This document shows positions 10,472 through 22,901 of a stretch of 38,062 nucleotides of DNA, piece after piece; positions within the stretch are counted from its first letter, which is position 1; each line of letters opens with the position of its first letter. A program made the translations under genes and the position numbers. The notes beneath the pieces are model-generated. The model made no database searches, was not told the origin of the DNA, and worked only from the letters and a program-made list of their open reading frames with translations. The DNA lies in assembly GCA_910592205.1 (NCBI GenBank), contig CAJVPJ010000170.1:1-38062 (forward strand), read 5' to 3'. This DNA comes from Paraglomus occultum. Lineage: Eukaryota; Glomeromycota; Glomeromycetes; Paraglomerales; Paraglomeraceae.

Positions 10472-13400
10472 AGCAAAATGCCAGGCGTCACTGAAGCGTT
10501 TTTGCATAGCTATTGTTCCTATGTTCAAACAATTAGCTTGATGTCATATCGTGCAATTGAACAATATCGTATCACCGTGGTCTCAACAAAGAACAATCTT
10601 TTAACGTGCTTATGCCTATAATCTTTCTCCTCGTCGACAATAAGTTAATATGTGTGTGGCACTCTGCAGATCATCTGTAAGTACATTGCCAATTGTTGCT
10701 GGCCTAGAGTTTTTGCGATCACGTAATCGTAAATAGCTTATTTTTGGTCAAGATGACACGGAACAATGATTGTTAACAAACTTAATACCATCATGAAACA
10801 GGAACGCGGCCCTGCACTATTCATATAAACATGTCGATATATATACTATTTTAGTATATTAGAATGTCGTGTGATGCAAATACTTGTTATAATTAACAAG
10901 TAAACTAAATCGCCTCAAACATTAATACGGAAATACGTGTAGCAATTTTGACATTTACTATTGTCTCATATACCAAAGCACAAGAACACTTTCCCCATAC
11001 TGATGATATTAACTGACAAACTATTCCAAATAAATTCTTTATCGTAAAAGTGATAAAGATTAATTTGGAGTACAAGGTACACGATTCAATTCTTTCCTAC
11101 AAACTCACTCCCATATATTCTGTCAATCTACTCTACTTTTATAAACATTGTCATTAAAAGCAACACAGACGTTCTCGTTCGAAACGTTTGCTTCAGTAGA
11201 CAAACATTTAATAATAAATTTTGATACCTGAGTTTATTATTAGAATTGCACAATACGGAGATAAATGTTTAAGAATAGTTAATATCGATAACCTATCTTT
11301 TAATAATATAGCGCTATATTATTGGCTAATGATTGTCACTCACTTCTTATCTTAACAATCACAAGGACAATTTTAGTAATTCAAGTAATGCCTATTACTT
11401 AATTCTGTCAACTAGAAATGCAACTATATCTTGTGTAATAATCGACGAAATTTCAACCCTATATTTAATATTAAAATGGTTAGGCATTTACTCTCTGCTG
11501 GCTTTTTAATTGTCTCCAGCAGAGATTGTTCGATAATATTATTTGAACCTAGACACGCATGTCAACGCTATACGTAATGAGTTATGCAGTCTTGGCTATT
11601 ACAGACATAAGGATAAATAGTACGTTTGGTCTATAATTGGAAACATCAACTTGGATTATTAAGTAGATGTTACTTGACCGTTGAACTAGATTACTCCTTT
11701 AATGACATTAACAATTGAACCTTTCGGTCTCTCCGTATTGGAGAAAAGATAATCGTGGAATAATATAATGAACCTTGTTGATAAGAATAAATTAATAGAC
11801 TAACTGATTAAAATTCGAAAATAATATGGACAATATTTATCAAGATTATGTCACAAAACTGTATTTGGTCGGCAAGCCTACATATTTTTGTGTTTCGCAT
11901 CTCCGTAACATCTCCGAAACAAAGAATTTGTATGCAACATGCAGGATTATGCATCATGTTACAAACGCTAACTCAATTTGGTAATGTCAGATAGGACCAA
12001 ATCTTATGCACGCACGATTGTTAGATAGACATCATGTTTAGTACTCATGATGAATGAATTCAGCAATTGTTATATTACAGGAGATTTCCAAAATAGATCA
12101 AGATGGTTAAAAACCAAGTATGTCATGTGATACAAAAAAGCAACTATTTGCTTTTAATTCTTCAGTTCCCGCGGCTTATCAACGATATCAATTCATATTT
12201 GAAATCCGAAAATTTTATTTATTTTATTTTTATTAGTAAAAAAATAGCTTCATGAGATATCGATCTCCATTCTCTTATCTGCAGAATATGTCTAGTCGAT
12301 TCACTTTTTCGACTTTATGTTTTCTAATTATCAAACTTATTTAAAAAATCCCCTGCACTTGAGAAAACTCTATTCGACAAAACTTGAGAACTGATCGTAC
12401 AAGCCAACGTACATACTCGACGTTATCTACACCAAATAGTTTTCTTCTTCTCTTAGAATCCGCAGAGACGTTGTATGCTGCGGCAAGTATGCGAACTCTC
12501 TTTGTGTACGTTGCATATATGCTATTCTCTAGTTAAATCTTTACCGAAAAGTTTGGCATTTCTAATGTTTGCTTAGTAGATAGTGCTAAAGGCAATGTTC
12601 GTATATCAAATTGCAAAAAAAAAAAAATAGGCAGAAGGTTGCATAGTTTCAAGCCTTCCAACCAAATATTGACATTCGTCACGGTTAAGGAAGCACTACC
12701 TTTTCTTTAAATTGCGGAAATGTATAGCGTTTTTATTCGCAAACACTCTTCATACAATTAGTGCAATTGTTGGCATCTTAGATGACGCTTGACATTTTTG
12801 TAGCCATCTTGGAGACATAACCATCGATTCAATGTAAACATGACATGGCATAAAAACAGAATAATGAGTAAAGCGTATTGTAATTCCTGCTAGTTCGATG
12901 TAGAAAGGTCGTAAACGCAGCGTAAGTATTAATAAATGCCGCAGCAATCTATTGTATCGCTCTTCCGGGACAAGCTAATTTAAATGAATTCCTTATTCAG
13001 AGTTTACCAGAGTCAAGTCAACATGTTGCAGACCAAACAATCAGCTATACCCAAGTCTGATAATAAGAGTATGTTGTTATTACTTGGAAATGATGACAAA
13101 TGTACAGCAACATTTATCGGTAAGTTTGCCAGAAAGTAGTCAGGTCGGAAGATATTCCCACTGGCTTAATCGCAACGAACTCGTACATGAATTTAGCGAA
13201 AATGATGCATGTTTGCTCACTCACGCTTTTACTGATGTTATTCTCGATATGGATTTTGCAATGCGTGTGAAGTGCTCCTGTATGGTGCATTTGCGGTCGT
13301 AAACAGTTATCTGGATGGACTAGCAACAATAAGCAACTCGATGAGTTTATTAAGAAGACTCAATTACAAGCCAACTCACCATATTGGAATGGATTTCATT

Positions 13401-15355
13401 GAGGATTGGGGACATGACATAGTATACTTGTATGGTCTACCTGCTCCAGCTCGTACAAATGTTAAATTGACTGCACTCGAGATAACAGATTAAGATGAAA
13501 CAGACGATTGTATATAACAAAGTGGCTCAAGTTCAAATATAATTTATATTATCCATTGTTTAAACCATTATCGACATGGCATTTCCACTAGGACATTCTT
13601 GCCAAAATGTTTAGTTACCATTGGATTTTACGTTTAACAAAAGCATTATCTTACACAAGAATGTTATGGTATGGCTTATGTCTGCTTTTTGAATTCATTC
13701 AGTTGGGGGCATGGAATAATAACGAGAGTATATGATTTATTTTTCTTTGTTCATCGATTCTGTCACCATTTTCTTATTTCAAATATTTATGACGTTAATT
13801 TGAGACATAAGCTGCTAATTTCCATTCCTCCATGTGCAAAAAAAGGTTGCTGAGTTACAAGTTGACCAAGTTTCATTTTTAGATGTACGTTGTACAGGGC
13901 TACAAGTCGAATGAATGCTTTCATTTCTTTTACGTTGTTATAGCAACATTTGCTAAAGACAGCGAATCAAAGTCTTTTCTCCTTGGAATTTGAGCCAACC
14001 AGAGTGAGCCGGGAACGAATAAAAATGCTTCGCCGCACTTTTTTTGTTTAGCAAGCCAATAGCATTTATCCCGCGTCAAGTTGACAAAAATTACATTGGT
14101 CCATTCTAAGTGGCACAGTTGTTTGAAGTTTATCTCCACGCGACCTTTTTGCTCGCTTCGTCCATCAGAAGGCAATTTATCCTCTCAAAAGAATAAATAG
14201 TAAGCGTGTTCGTTCTTATGAATAGATTTTGAATAACCGAATAGTACAATAAGTTGGCCAAGTCGGTGACTCATTATTAAGCATCGACACTATAGGTCCA
14301 TTGTCGCGGGGAGGGACGGGACGCAGCCACCTAGCGAAGACAGGTCAAACTGAGATTTCCCCACGTGGTTACTATTGCTAATTTCAGTAGTAGGAATAAC
14401 TATGCTAGCATTTCTCTGGATGGTAAAAAAAGGAACACATTAATCAACGCAACGCTATCAGACATAGAAATCACCAGCTGTTCTATTTGTCTGCTCGAAC
14501 GATGTCTTTTCCTCATACTTTCTACAGACACAATCTCCGTCATATCTTCTCATAAGAACGCCATGGCCACTAATGCAAGCATTATCATTCACATGATCAA
14601 TATTACGCCCCATATTATGACAGAGGATCAGCGTCTGTGTTACTTCTTCCGTCTCTCGCATGGGATTTTTGCGCGAATTTCATTTATATTTTAGTCAACA
14701 CGCAATACTCTAGTTAGTCGGGAAATAGTATAAAAACGATGATCACCGCAGTAGTGGTTTTCGGAGTTGATATTGAAGCTGGAGACCCTGGTTAATTAAT
14801 TAAAATTACTAACTAATAACAACCAAGACTATAATACGGATGTCTAAATTCTGGAAAAAGGGGGAGACAGGACTTTGATATTATCGTAACGGTTTTTGTG
14901 TCATTATACTTGTACGATTGTTATCTTGACGATACTCGTCGTCAAACAGGTGATCACCGTAACCGTTACTTCCGTTCCCATTCCCACACATAATGGTAAG
15001 TTGGTTTGTTATCTACTAATAGAGCTTACCAATCTTGTCGACTGTTATTAAATGTGCCGTTTATGAAAAGAGACAAGTTAAAACGGTTATTGGCTCTTTC
15101 TACTTTAGTGATAGTGTGTTGCACAATCTGCCACATTTAGTCCATTAGATTCTATTTTATAATGACACAAGTCTCCTCGTCATCCAATAGTCGTGAACAA
15201 TTGACTGAAGGTTCTGGTAAGTTCCATTTCAGCCATGCGTATGCTGTGAACAATAATGCCCCTACAATAAAAACGACAGATAAAAACTTTACTCGCCCCC
15301 ATCAATATTATACATACCTCAACCCCACTTGTTGTGGACCGCCACCGCTCACATC
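10472..15355. other. Large gene-poor region
   Basis: Almost 5 kb of AT-rich sequence with no gene I can support. Points seen: two adjoining plus-strand ORFs in different frames at 13084-13302 and 13272-13493 that could be one frameshifted remnant; an 81-codon minus ORF (13930-14175) with no domain; a GC-rich patch at about 14300-14360; and a 36-codon minus ORF (14881-14991) starting MCGNGNGSNGYGDH that is Gly/Asn-rich. The last 200 bases are the promoter side of the DNAJC7-like gene. Confidence 0.35.
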
Positions 15356-17568
15356 ATGTCCAATCCGATGGAAATAGACAAAAAGTGAGCAGATTAATTC
15401 TTTTATGTGCATTAGTTAGGAGAGGGCGCTGAGCGGGACGTATAAAGTCGTAGACAAACGGTAGCTATATCTGTGTACATGATAAGTATACATACAAGCA
15501 CTTCATAAAAGATAGAAAATACGCTAACTGTTCATGTGGCGAATTAATCCTTGTATCCCATGACGAATATTATGAATGATGAAGACATACAAACTTGATT
15601 ATTTATTTCATATCAATCAAATCCAGTTTAGTCTGCTCGGTATCATGTTTAAACTGTGTCTCATCAATCTCTTATCATAGGCAAAACGTTGTAGATTTTA
15701 TTAATCAAATCGTTATTTAATAAAACAGTCCAGCAGCAGCAGAATCTGTCAAGAACGCAGCCAATGACGAATACAAAGCTGGACATTATCAGGAAGCCGT
15801 GCGTTTATATACGCAGGCAATCGGTAAGATTGGATTTAAACAATATCAAATTAACTAAGGATTTCTGACGAATACATTGCGACAAAGTTACTTTGACAAT
15901 TGATAATAATCTTTTCAATTGTTTATTTTTTATTGTCAATTAAATTTTTGCAGAAATGGATGTTAGTAATCCAACATACTATTCCAATAGAGCAGCCGCT
16001 CGAATGATGCTGAAGCAGACCGAACAGGCTCTGGCGGATTGCAAACAAGCGCTAGCGCTCGATCCAAATTTATTAAAGGCTTTAATGCGCGCGGGAAAAT
16101 GCAACTTCCTTCTTGGCAATTTATCCGAAGCACAGCACATGTATGCAACGGCGCTGAACATTGATCCAACGAATACTCAACTGCTCCATGACCATAAGCA
16201 GCTAGAGCTAGTCAACTATTACATCGAACAAGCCAATGTGTATCGACAGAATCAGCAATACAAATTGGCAATCAATTCTATTGATAGAGCTGCTTCTTCA
16301 CTTGAATCATCGCCGGTCAAATTAAAGATAATGAAGGCAGAATTATTTCTAGCTTTGAATGAGGCTCCAAACTGCACTGTCGAAGAAATGAGAAAGAACA
16401 TTTCGGAAGTCGAATCAATAGTAAAGTATGTTTGGCGATTGGCACTTACTTATATCTATTTTTTTTATTAGTATACTTATTACGTTTTTGTATCCTTTCA
16501 GTGAAGTACTACGGGCCGACCGTCGGAATTCGGACGCCCTTGCACTAAGGGCGTACGTTTTGTATATCGATGGTGAGTATACAAAAGCAAGCGCCCATTG
16601 CGCGGAGGCATTACGTTGCGACCCGGATCATTCAAAGGCACGCCTACTTCGCAAGGTAATAACGTCGATTTGTGTTACGCCTATCACTGTTGTCGTGATT
16701 TTCTGTCCGACTTGACAATCCTTTGTACAACTGGCGTCGTTTCATCTCCGACTAAAATGCTTTTTTATTAAATCAATAGAAAGTTTTGTTAGTAGAGAAG
16801 CAGAAAAATAGCGGTAACGAAGCTGTAAAAAAGTGCGATTATGCATCAGCATACAGTATATACACGTCAGCCTTGGAGATTGATCCGGATAATTTGCTCG
16901 CCAACTCAAAGCTATACAGTAACCGAGCTCTAGCATTAATAAAGTTAAACAGGCTCCAAGAAGCAATTTCAGACTTGGACAAAGCAATCGAGGCTGACCC
17001 GTCGTTTGTAAGAGCATTAAGACGCCGGGCGGATTGTTACAGGAAAACTGAAAAGTATGAGGAGGCGGTACGCGATCTCAAATCTGCATTAGAGTTGGAA
17101 AGAGATAACTCTCAGATAAAATCGGAGCTACGTACAGCCGAACAAGAACTTAAGAGGTCGAAACGCAAAGACTATTACAAAATTCTTGGCGTATCCAAGG
17201 ACGCATCCGAGTCAGAGATAAAAAAAGCGTACAAAAAACTGGCACTACAGCATCATCCAGATAAGAATTGCGGCGATGAGGAAGCAGAAATGAAATTCAA
17301 AGAGCTTGGTGAAGCATATGCTGTACTAAGCGATCCTACCAAGAAGAATCGTTATGACTCTGGGCTCGATATTGACGGATCAGGTGGGATGGACTTTGAC
17401 TTTGGAGGAGACTTGGACCCCACCATGTTCTTCCAGATGTTTATGAATGATCCAATGGGAAGGGGAGGATTTTCTAATTCTAGAGGTTTCCCACCGCAAT
17501 TTGGAGCACAGTTTGGAGGGAGAAGAGCATATCCTGGACAGAATCCGCACACCAGTCAATTTTACTGA
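15356..17568 (+). CDS. TPR and J-domain co-chaperone (DNAJC7/TPR2-like)
   Basis: Five exons (15356-15384, 15729-15823, 15954-16425, 16502-16655, 16780-17568) join in frame to about 512 residues, close to the length of animal DNAJC7. The start [10 protein letters not shown] is chosen because its 29-bp exon splices in phase 2 into the first TPR. TPR motifs fill the first two thirds ([40 protein letters not shown], then a second block from [11 protein letters not shown]). A J domain follows at about 380-445 ([20 protein letters not shown]) with the essential HPD at 409-411, then a Gly/Phe-rich tail. Proteins of this type bind Hsp70 and Hsp90 through the TPRs, stimulate Hsp70 ATPase through HPD and move clients between the two chaperones in the cytosol. 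All key parts are intact. Confidence 0.93.
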
Positions 17569-18567
17569 GTTACAATTGGGATTTTAACAACTACATGAAA
17601 ATGACATTTGAATGTGATAGGTGATAGTTCACAAAGGTGACGAGGAAGTGAGTTGGCGTGCACAATTTGTTAGAGGAGGGGAATGTACTTGTGTAATTAG
17701 TTATTTCCTACAAAAGTGATGTTTTACAAGAGAGGATAGAACCCGCAGAGCTGAACGTATAGATGAGGTGGCTGTTAATATCGCTATTTTATTTTATAGA
17801 ATCTTTAGTTTCATTCGTTCCTCTAGAAGCGATGCGCTTCTTCCAAGAGAACGTAAAATGGAAATGAGATTCACGTTTACGAGGTACTGTTAATATTTGG
17901 CTAATGATATGGCCGTCAGTTAGTTGACATCTTTGGTGAAGTGAGATTGTATTCCTGTAGCGACAGGAAGGTGGGTTATAGACTTTATTTTCTTATCGAA
18001 CGTTGTATGTAGTTACACAACTGTGCTTATCATTTAAACAAGAAAATTCAACAAAGGAAAGAGGTAATTGAAATTCTTAGAACGAGCAATAAATGTAAAT
18101 TATTAACGTTAATGCAATTACACCTCACAAGTTGGAGATTACCCAACTACTTACGATATACCAGTTCTTTGTCAAAGCGGCAATGACATTGTATGCTATA
18201 TTTCACGACAGATTCGCGTCTTTCAAGGAAATTCTAGAGGCCTACTCTACTATCCGCCGACATGCCTTCGTTCGATTGTACACTCACCTGCCAAGATTAT
18301 TTCCGGATATAATTTTGGCAGGTGAGTGTAATTTAACATTAATATAAATGGGATATCAAGAAATCTGTCATGCAGTTGTTTGTTTGCTATGGTATCCTTC
18401 AAGACATAACTAGTATAAGAACTGTGCTACTAATGTTCAGTTGGGATATCATGGATCTGTGATATCAGCTACGCAGTATGTGAAGAACTTATCTCTTTCT
18501 CAAGTTGTAATAATTCTGCATTGAATGGTTTCTAAATATTTAAATGCGAAAACTTTTGCAATCATAA
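17569..18567. other. Spacer between the co-chaperone gene and tRNA-Thr
   Basis: 3' flank of the co-chaperone gene, then AT-rich DNA. The only marked structure is the 52-base hairpin at 18279-18330. The 71-codon ORF at 18132-18347 runs through that hairpin and shows no domain. Confidence 0.45.
18279..18330. repeat. Near-perfect 22-bp hairpin (inverted repeat)
   Basis: TACACTCACCTGCCAA (18279-18294) is the exact reverse complement of 18315-18330. Inside it, ATTAT (18296-18300) pairs with ATAAT (18309-18313). The single non-complementary pair (G18295 / T18314) is a G-U wobble in a plus-strand transcript. The stem is therefore 22 bp with an 8-base loop (TTCCGGAT). No target-site duplication or terminal motif marks it as a known element. 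Confidence 0.85.
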
Positions 18568-18639
18568 GCCTCTTTGGCCCAGTGGTAAGGCGTCGCTCTC
18601 GTAAAGCGAAGATCGGTGGTTCGAATCCGCCAAGGGGCT
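18568..18639 (+). tRNA. tRNA-Thr (anticodon CGU)
   Basis: A 72-nt cloverleaf. The acceptor stem GCCTCTT pairs with AAGGGGC (one G-U), followed by discriminator T. The D arm contains CAGTGGTAAGG. The anticodon stem TCGCT/AGCGA holds loop CTCGTAA with anticodon CGT, and the T arm GGTGGTTCGAATCCGCC carries the B box. There is no intron. A TTTT run just downstream can serve as Pol III terminator. The anticodon reads ACG threonine codons. Confidence 0.96.
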
Positions 18640-18786
18640 TGTTTTGGGAAATTTTTCACTGTATCCATATTTGATTATCATTCGTCAAAAAAAATTTTTT
18701 TATTTTCAAAAAAAACCGAAACACCGTGCATTCCTCGTCCCAATTCTTTAGAACAGTAATAGAAGCTCAGACGACAGCATATTTAA

Positions 18787-21416
18787 ATGGCGTTATATAA
18801 TTTTAAAAAGATACAGCCGGTGCCTTCGGCTTCAGATTTTTTGGACATTGTCTTATCAAAAACTCAACGAAAGACACCAACAGTCATTCACAAGCATTAC
18901 AAGATAGGCCGTATACGTCAGTTCTACATGCGCAAAGTGAAATTCACTCAGGATAGTTTTGAAGACAAATTAAAAGCGATGTTAGAAGAATTCCCTAAAA
19001 TTGACGTTTGTATCCGTTTTACCAACTCGATACAATAATGGAAAAGCCTTTGGTTTAACGTCTGGAACAAATCGTCTAACGTTTATAATGCGTACGTTAG
19101 GATATACACCCGTTTTATGCAGATCTAATGAACGTATTATATGATAAGGATCATTACAAACTGGCGTTGTCACAAATAAATAAAGCGAAAAGTTTGATCG
19201 AGGAAGTTGCAAAGGAATATGTAAGGCTGTTGAAATTTGGCGATTCATTGTATAGGTGTAAGCAGTTGAAGAAGTCAGCTTTGGGAAGGTTTGTGACCCA
19301 AAATATAATTTCTATAGTATTGTTGCTAGTCGACGTAATGAATTAATATGATTAGTACTTAATTATGTTTACCAGACATAATTGATGGTTTATTAATTAA
19401 CCCACTTTATTCATTAGAATGGCTACAATAATGAAACGACAAAAGAACAGTTTGGGTTATCTTGAGGAAGTTCGTCAACATCTTGCTCGCCTTCCTTCAA
19501 TCGACCCAAATACCCGTACTCTCCTCATTTGTGGATATCCTAATGTCGGAAAATCCAGTTTTATGAACAAAATTACGAGGGCCAACGTCGACGTGCAACC
19601 TTATGCATTCACTACCAAGTCGTTGTTTGTCGGACATATGGACTATAAGTATCTGAGATGGCAGGTGATAGATACGCCAGGTATTCTTGATCGGCCGTTG
19701 GAACAGATGAATACGATCGAGATGCAGTCAGTCACTGCACTGGCTCATCTAAGAACTTGTGTTTTGTATTTCATGGATTTGTCCGGGCAGTGTGGATACA
19801 GTGTTGATGACCAAGTAAGAAGGATCTTGTTGATAATATTTAAGAAATGACGCGAAGATGTTTGCGATTATAGCTATGTAACATTTTACTAACATGTGCA
19901 TAACTTTAGATCCAATTGTATCATAACATTAAACCTCTTTTTGCAAATAAACCCACCTTTATTGTAATTAACAAAATCGATGTTACTCGTCCGGAGGATT
20001 TGTCCGAAGAGGAACAAGTTAAATTACGTGAGATTAGCGAGAAAGAGAATGTTCAGATACTTCAATTGAGCTGCCAAACTGATGAAGGGGTTATTGACGT
20101 TAAAAACACGGTATGTTGTCACGAATATAATATAATATAAGGATGCATATATATATGTTAAGCTGATGTTATAACGATACTATTTTTTGATATGGTCTTT
20201 TTATAGGCATGTGACAAGTTACTTGCCGCACGAGTTGAAGTGAAAATGAAGAGTCAGAAAATTAACGATGTAATCAACAGATTACATTTGTCTGAACCAC
20301 AGCAACGTGATGATATACCTCGTCTTCCATTCATACCAGAAGCAGTAATCGGTCGACGACCTTATGATAAGACAGATCCTAAGAGACGCAAACTCGAGAG
20401 AGATATTGAAGAAGAGAGCGGTGGACCAGGAGTATATAACGTTGATCACAAGAGTAAGTTTCATGGTGTCACAGCATTTGTCTATGGAACATGAGTAACC
20501 CAACATTTAACTTTTCTTGATTAGAGTTATACATACTTCAATCCGATGAATGGAAATACGACGCCATACCTGAGATCATGGATGGCAAAAACGTCGCGGA
20601 TTTCATTGACCCCGAGATAGCGGAGAAGTTGGAGGCCTTAGAGCGAGAAGAAGACAAATTAGAGGCTGAAGGATTTTATGAATCGGATGAAGAAATTGTT
20701 AGTAAACAAGGAATCTAGCTTAGCGATAAATGTGATAATTATTTACTAATTTACTACAATTAATTGAATAGATGGATTCCGAAGAGGAAGAGTTTAAAAA
20801 AGCAGCTGACGAGGCTCGCGAAAAGAAGAAGCTAATTGTGCAAGCTCATAGAACAAGCAAAATGATGAAAAATCGTCCTGTAATGCCGAGAACGGCTACA
20901 ACAAAAGTGAGCGTTTATACGAAATTATTATTTATCTAATAAGTGTTATACGATATCTATTAATCGACTGTTTTGTGTTTACTATTTTGCTAGTCTTTGG
21001 AAGAGATAGAGAAAAAACTCGGAGAATTTGGTATTGATGCAAGCGCAATCAGGGCACGCAGTCAGACAAGATCAAGGAAGCGTAAATTTGACGAGTCAAT
21101 AGGGGACGCTATAGTACGGGAAGAGTCACTTGCCAAAAGTGTAACGCCTGTCAATATAGAAGATAGAAAGATTGCAAAGGTAAGTTGACATCTCTATTGT
21201 TCTTTTTATCCGGTATATATTTCTTGTTCTGACGAGATATTGGATTACATTGTACGCGTTTAGATGAAGAAACGAAGTGAAAAGATACACAAGACTGCCC
21301 AAAGACAAGCTAATCTTTATGCTAGAGCAGGCGAATCCGACAGAAAGATATTAATGAAGAAGCCTAAACATCTATTTAGTAACAAGAGTACGGTTGGAAA
21401 AAGAGATCGCCGTTAA
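18787..21416 (+). CDS. NOG1: Nucleolar GTP-binding protein NOG1 (GTPBP4)
   Basis: Nine exons (18787-19005, 19101-19288, 19418-19814, 19910-20110, 20207-20453, 20525-20697, 20772-20906, 20994-21179, 21264-21416) give about 632 residues, almost the length of human GTPBP4. The N-terminal helical domain begins [20 protein letters not shown]. The GTPase domain has GYPNVGKSS (175-183), DTPGILD (221-227) and NKID (289-292), with the signature [20 protein letters not shown]. The C-terminal part carries [17 protein letters not shown], acidic and lysine-rich tracts, and ends [12 protein letters not shown]...KRDRR as in all NOG1 proteins. NOG1 binds pre-60S ribosomal particles in the nucleolus, inserts its tail into the polypeptide exit tunnel and is needed for large-subunit maturation. 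Every exon junction preserves frame and homology. Confidence 0.97.
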
Positions 21417-22901
21417 TCACGCATTTACTATGTAAAGAACGTACCGTTCTTATGCATCGTTGTAATAAATAACATAATGAAATGACTTTTACCATAGGAG
21501 AGTTGAACAACTTTTCAGTATTTAACGTACTAGTGGCCATTCTATGCTGGTCGCATAATCTAGTTCGACACAAAGCGAATCATTTCGCTTTCAAGTTGTA
21601 ATATTTATACACCAGTTAAATTATGTGAAGAGCTTTCTCCACAATCCTTTGAACAATAAATGGGGGCTCATACAAATAATGTATTTGGAGAAATGCTAAT
21701 GATTTTTTATCTTTTGATCTGTGTGCTCTGTTTTATTATTATAATTTTTAATAGTTACAACTTGCGAATTACCACTTTAATGAGTGGACAACGTTATATG
21801 GGAATGCGCGAATTAATAAGTTTATCACCATCCCGTCAGCAATCAGATTACAGATAGCAGTCGGGAAATGGAGAGAAAGGTTGATGTTTTAAACGTAACA
21901 TTAAATCATTGTTCATATCAAATATTAGAAATTTTATTAGTGTAACTAAACATGAGTATGGAAAGGTTAATTGGAATGATGTTCATAATTTGCTTACAGC
22001 AGATAGCAGTCAGGTTGTAGGAAAGGTTTCAAGCTCCCCTAAACGCAAGATATCATCAATTTAAAATAGACGAAGCAATAGTAATAATTTAATTGATCTT
22101 CTAAGCAAAGCTAGCTGTGATGAAAAGTGAATTGTTTGTTACTATAACGAATGTCATTGATTTCGGATAACATTTCAAGTATCAACCCGATTTATCGATG
22201 TTAACTACATATCGTTAATCGATCAAAGCTCAAAACATTGCTAATCGAGCTTATACTAGACATGAATTATTGGGCTTCTTCGCGCGTATGTTGTAAGTAT
22301 TTTTCCAGCTCGGACATTCCTTTCTCGCTGGTTATATATGATAATTCTTTGTCTACCTCTAATATTCAAACTCATTTTCTCATTGCAGAGCTTTGATTAA
22401 TGATCTGAATTTGATTTATAGGATACAAACGAAACTTGTTTCATTTGTTGCCCGCGAAAAGATGTGTTATTAATTATAGCATTTGCGATCTAATCGAATC
22501 GATAGCCCTCATACATATTCGTTGTATCACCTGCCTTTATGTTGTAAGTACTCGAACAGAACAGAACTTTCTCTCCACATCAATGTTTTTACGCTAAAAT
22601 GGCTATTGTATTTGTGCTACAAATGGAGGCAAACAGTAAACTAATAAAGACACAAAAAAATAACGCACTGTATTTGAGTTGCCTGTTGGCGTTAGCACAA
22701 ACTTTGTGTGACAATTTTAGAGACAATTAAAGAAAACTTTCCGACCCTTCCGGTCCGCTATCATCCACTCATGTCTTAATGTCAGTGTTACCGTTACTAT
22801 GTACGCTATGAATCTTGATGAGTGTGTAACTCGGCCAAAATTTCACCTGTCGTCAGTTTTCAACTCTTGTTGTTGTTCCACTCCTTTAATTTGATATCAC
22901 T
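21417..22901. other. Spacer between NOG1 and the LRR gene
   Basis: AT-rich, with no supported gene. A 65-codon ORF at 21660-21857 encodes one strongly hydrophobic stretch (FYLLICVLCFIIIIF) but has no family and lies in T-rich DNA, so it is likely chance. The last few hundred bases should contain the promoter of the LRR gene. Confidence 0.45.

Noticed and set aside
13930-14175. 81-codon minus ORF
   Set aside because: No recognisable motif, no splice continuation and no fitting neighbours.
14881-14991. Minus-strand 36-codon ORF starting MCGNGNGSNGYGDH
   Set aside because: The Gly/Asn start resembles the left-edge gene, but it is very short, ends in random-looking sequence and shows no splice partner.
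15162-15377. 71-codon plus ORF before the DNAJC7-like gene (MTQVSSSSNSREQL...)
   Set aside because: The co-chaperone start at 15356 lies in another frame and its first exon splices perfectly to the TPR exon. The upstream ORF adds no domain and is probably leader or chance.
21660-21857. 65-codon ORF with one hydrophobic segment
   Set aside because: It lies in T-rich DNA where hydrophobic codons arise by chance. No family, promoter or splice evidence.
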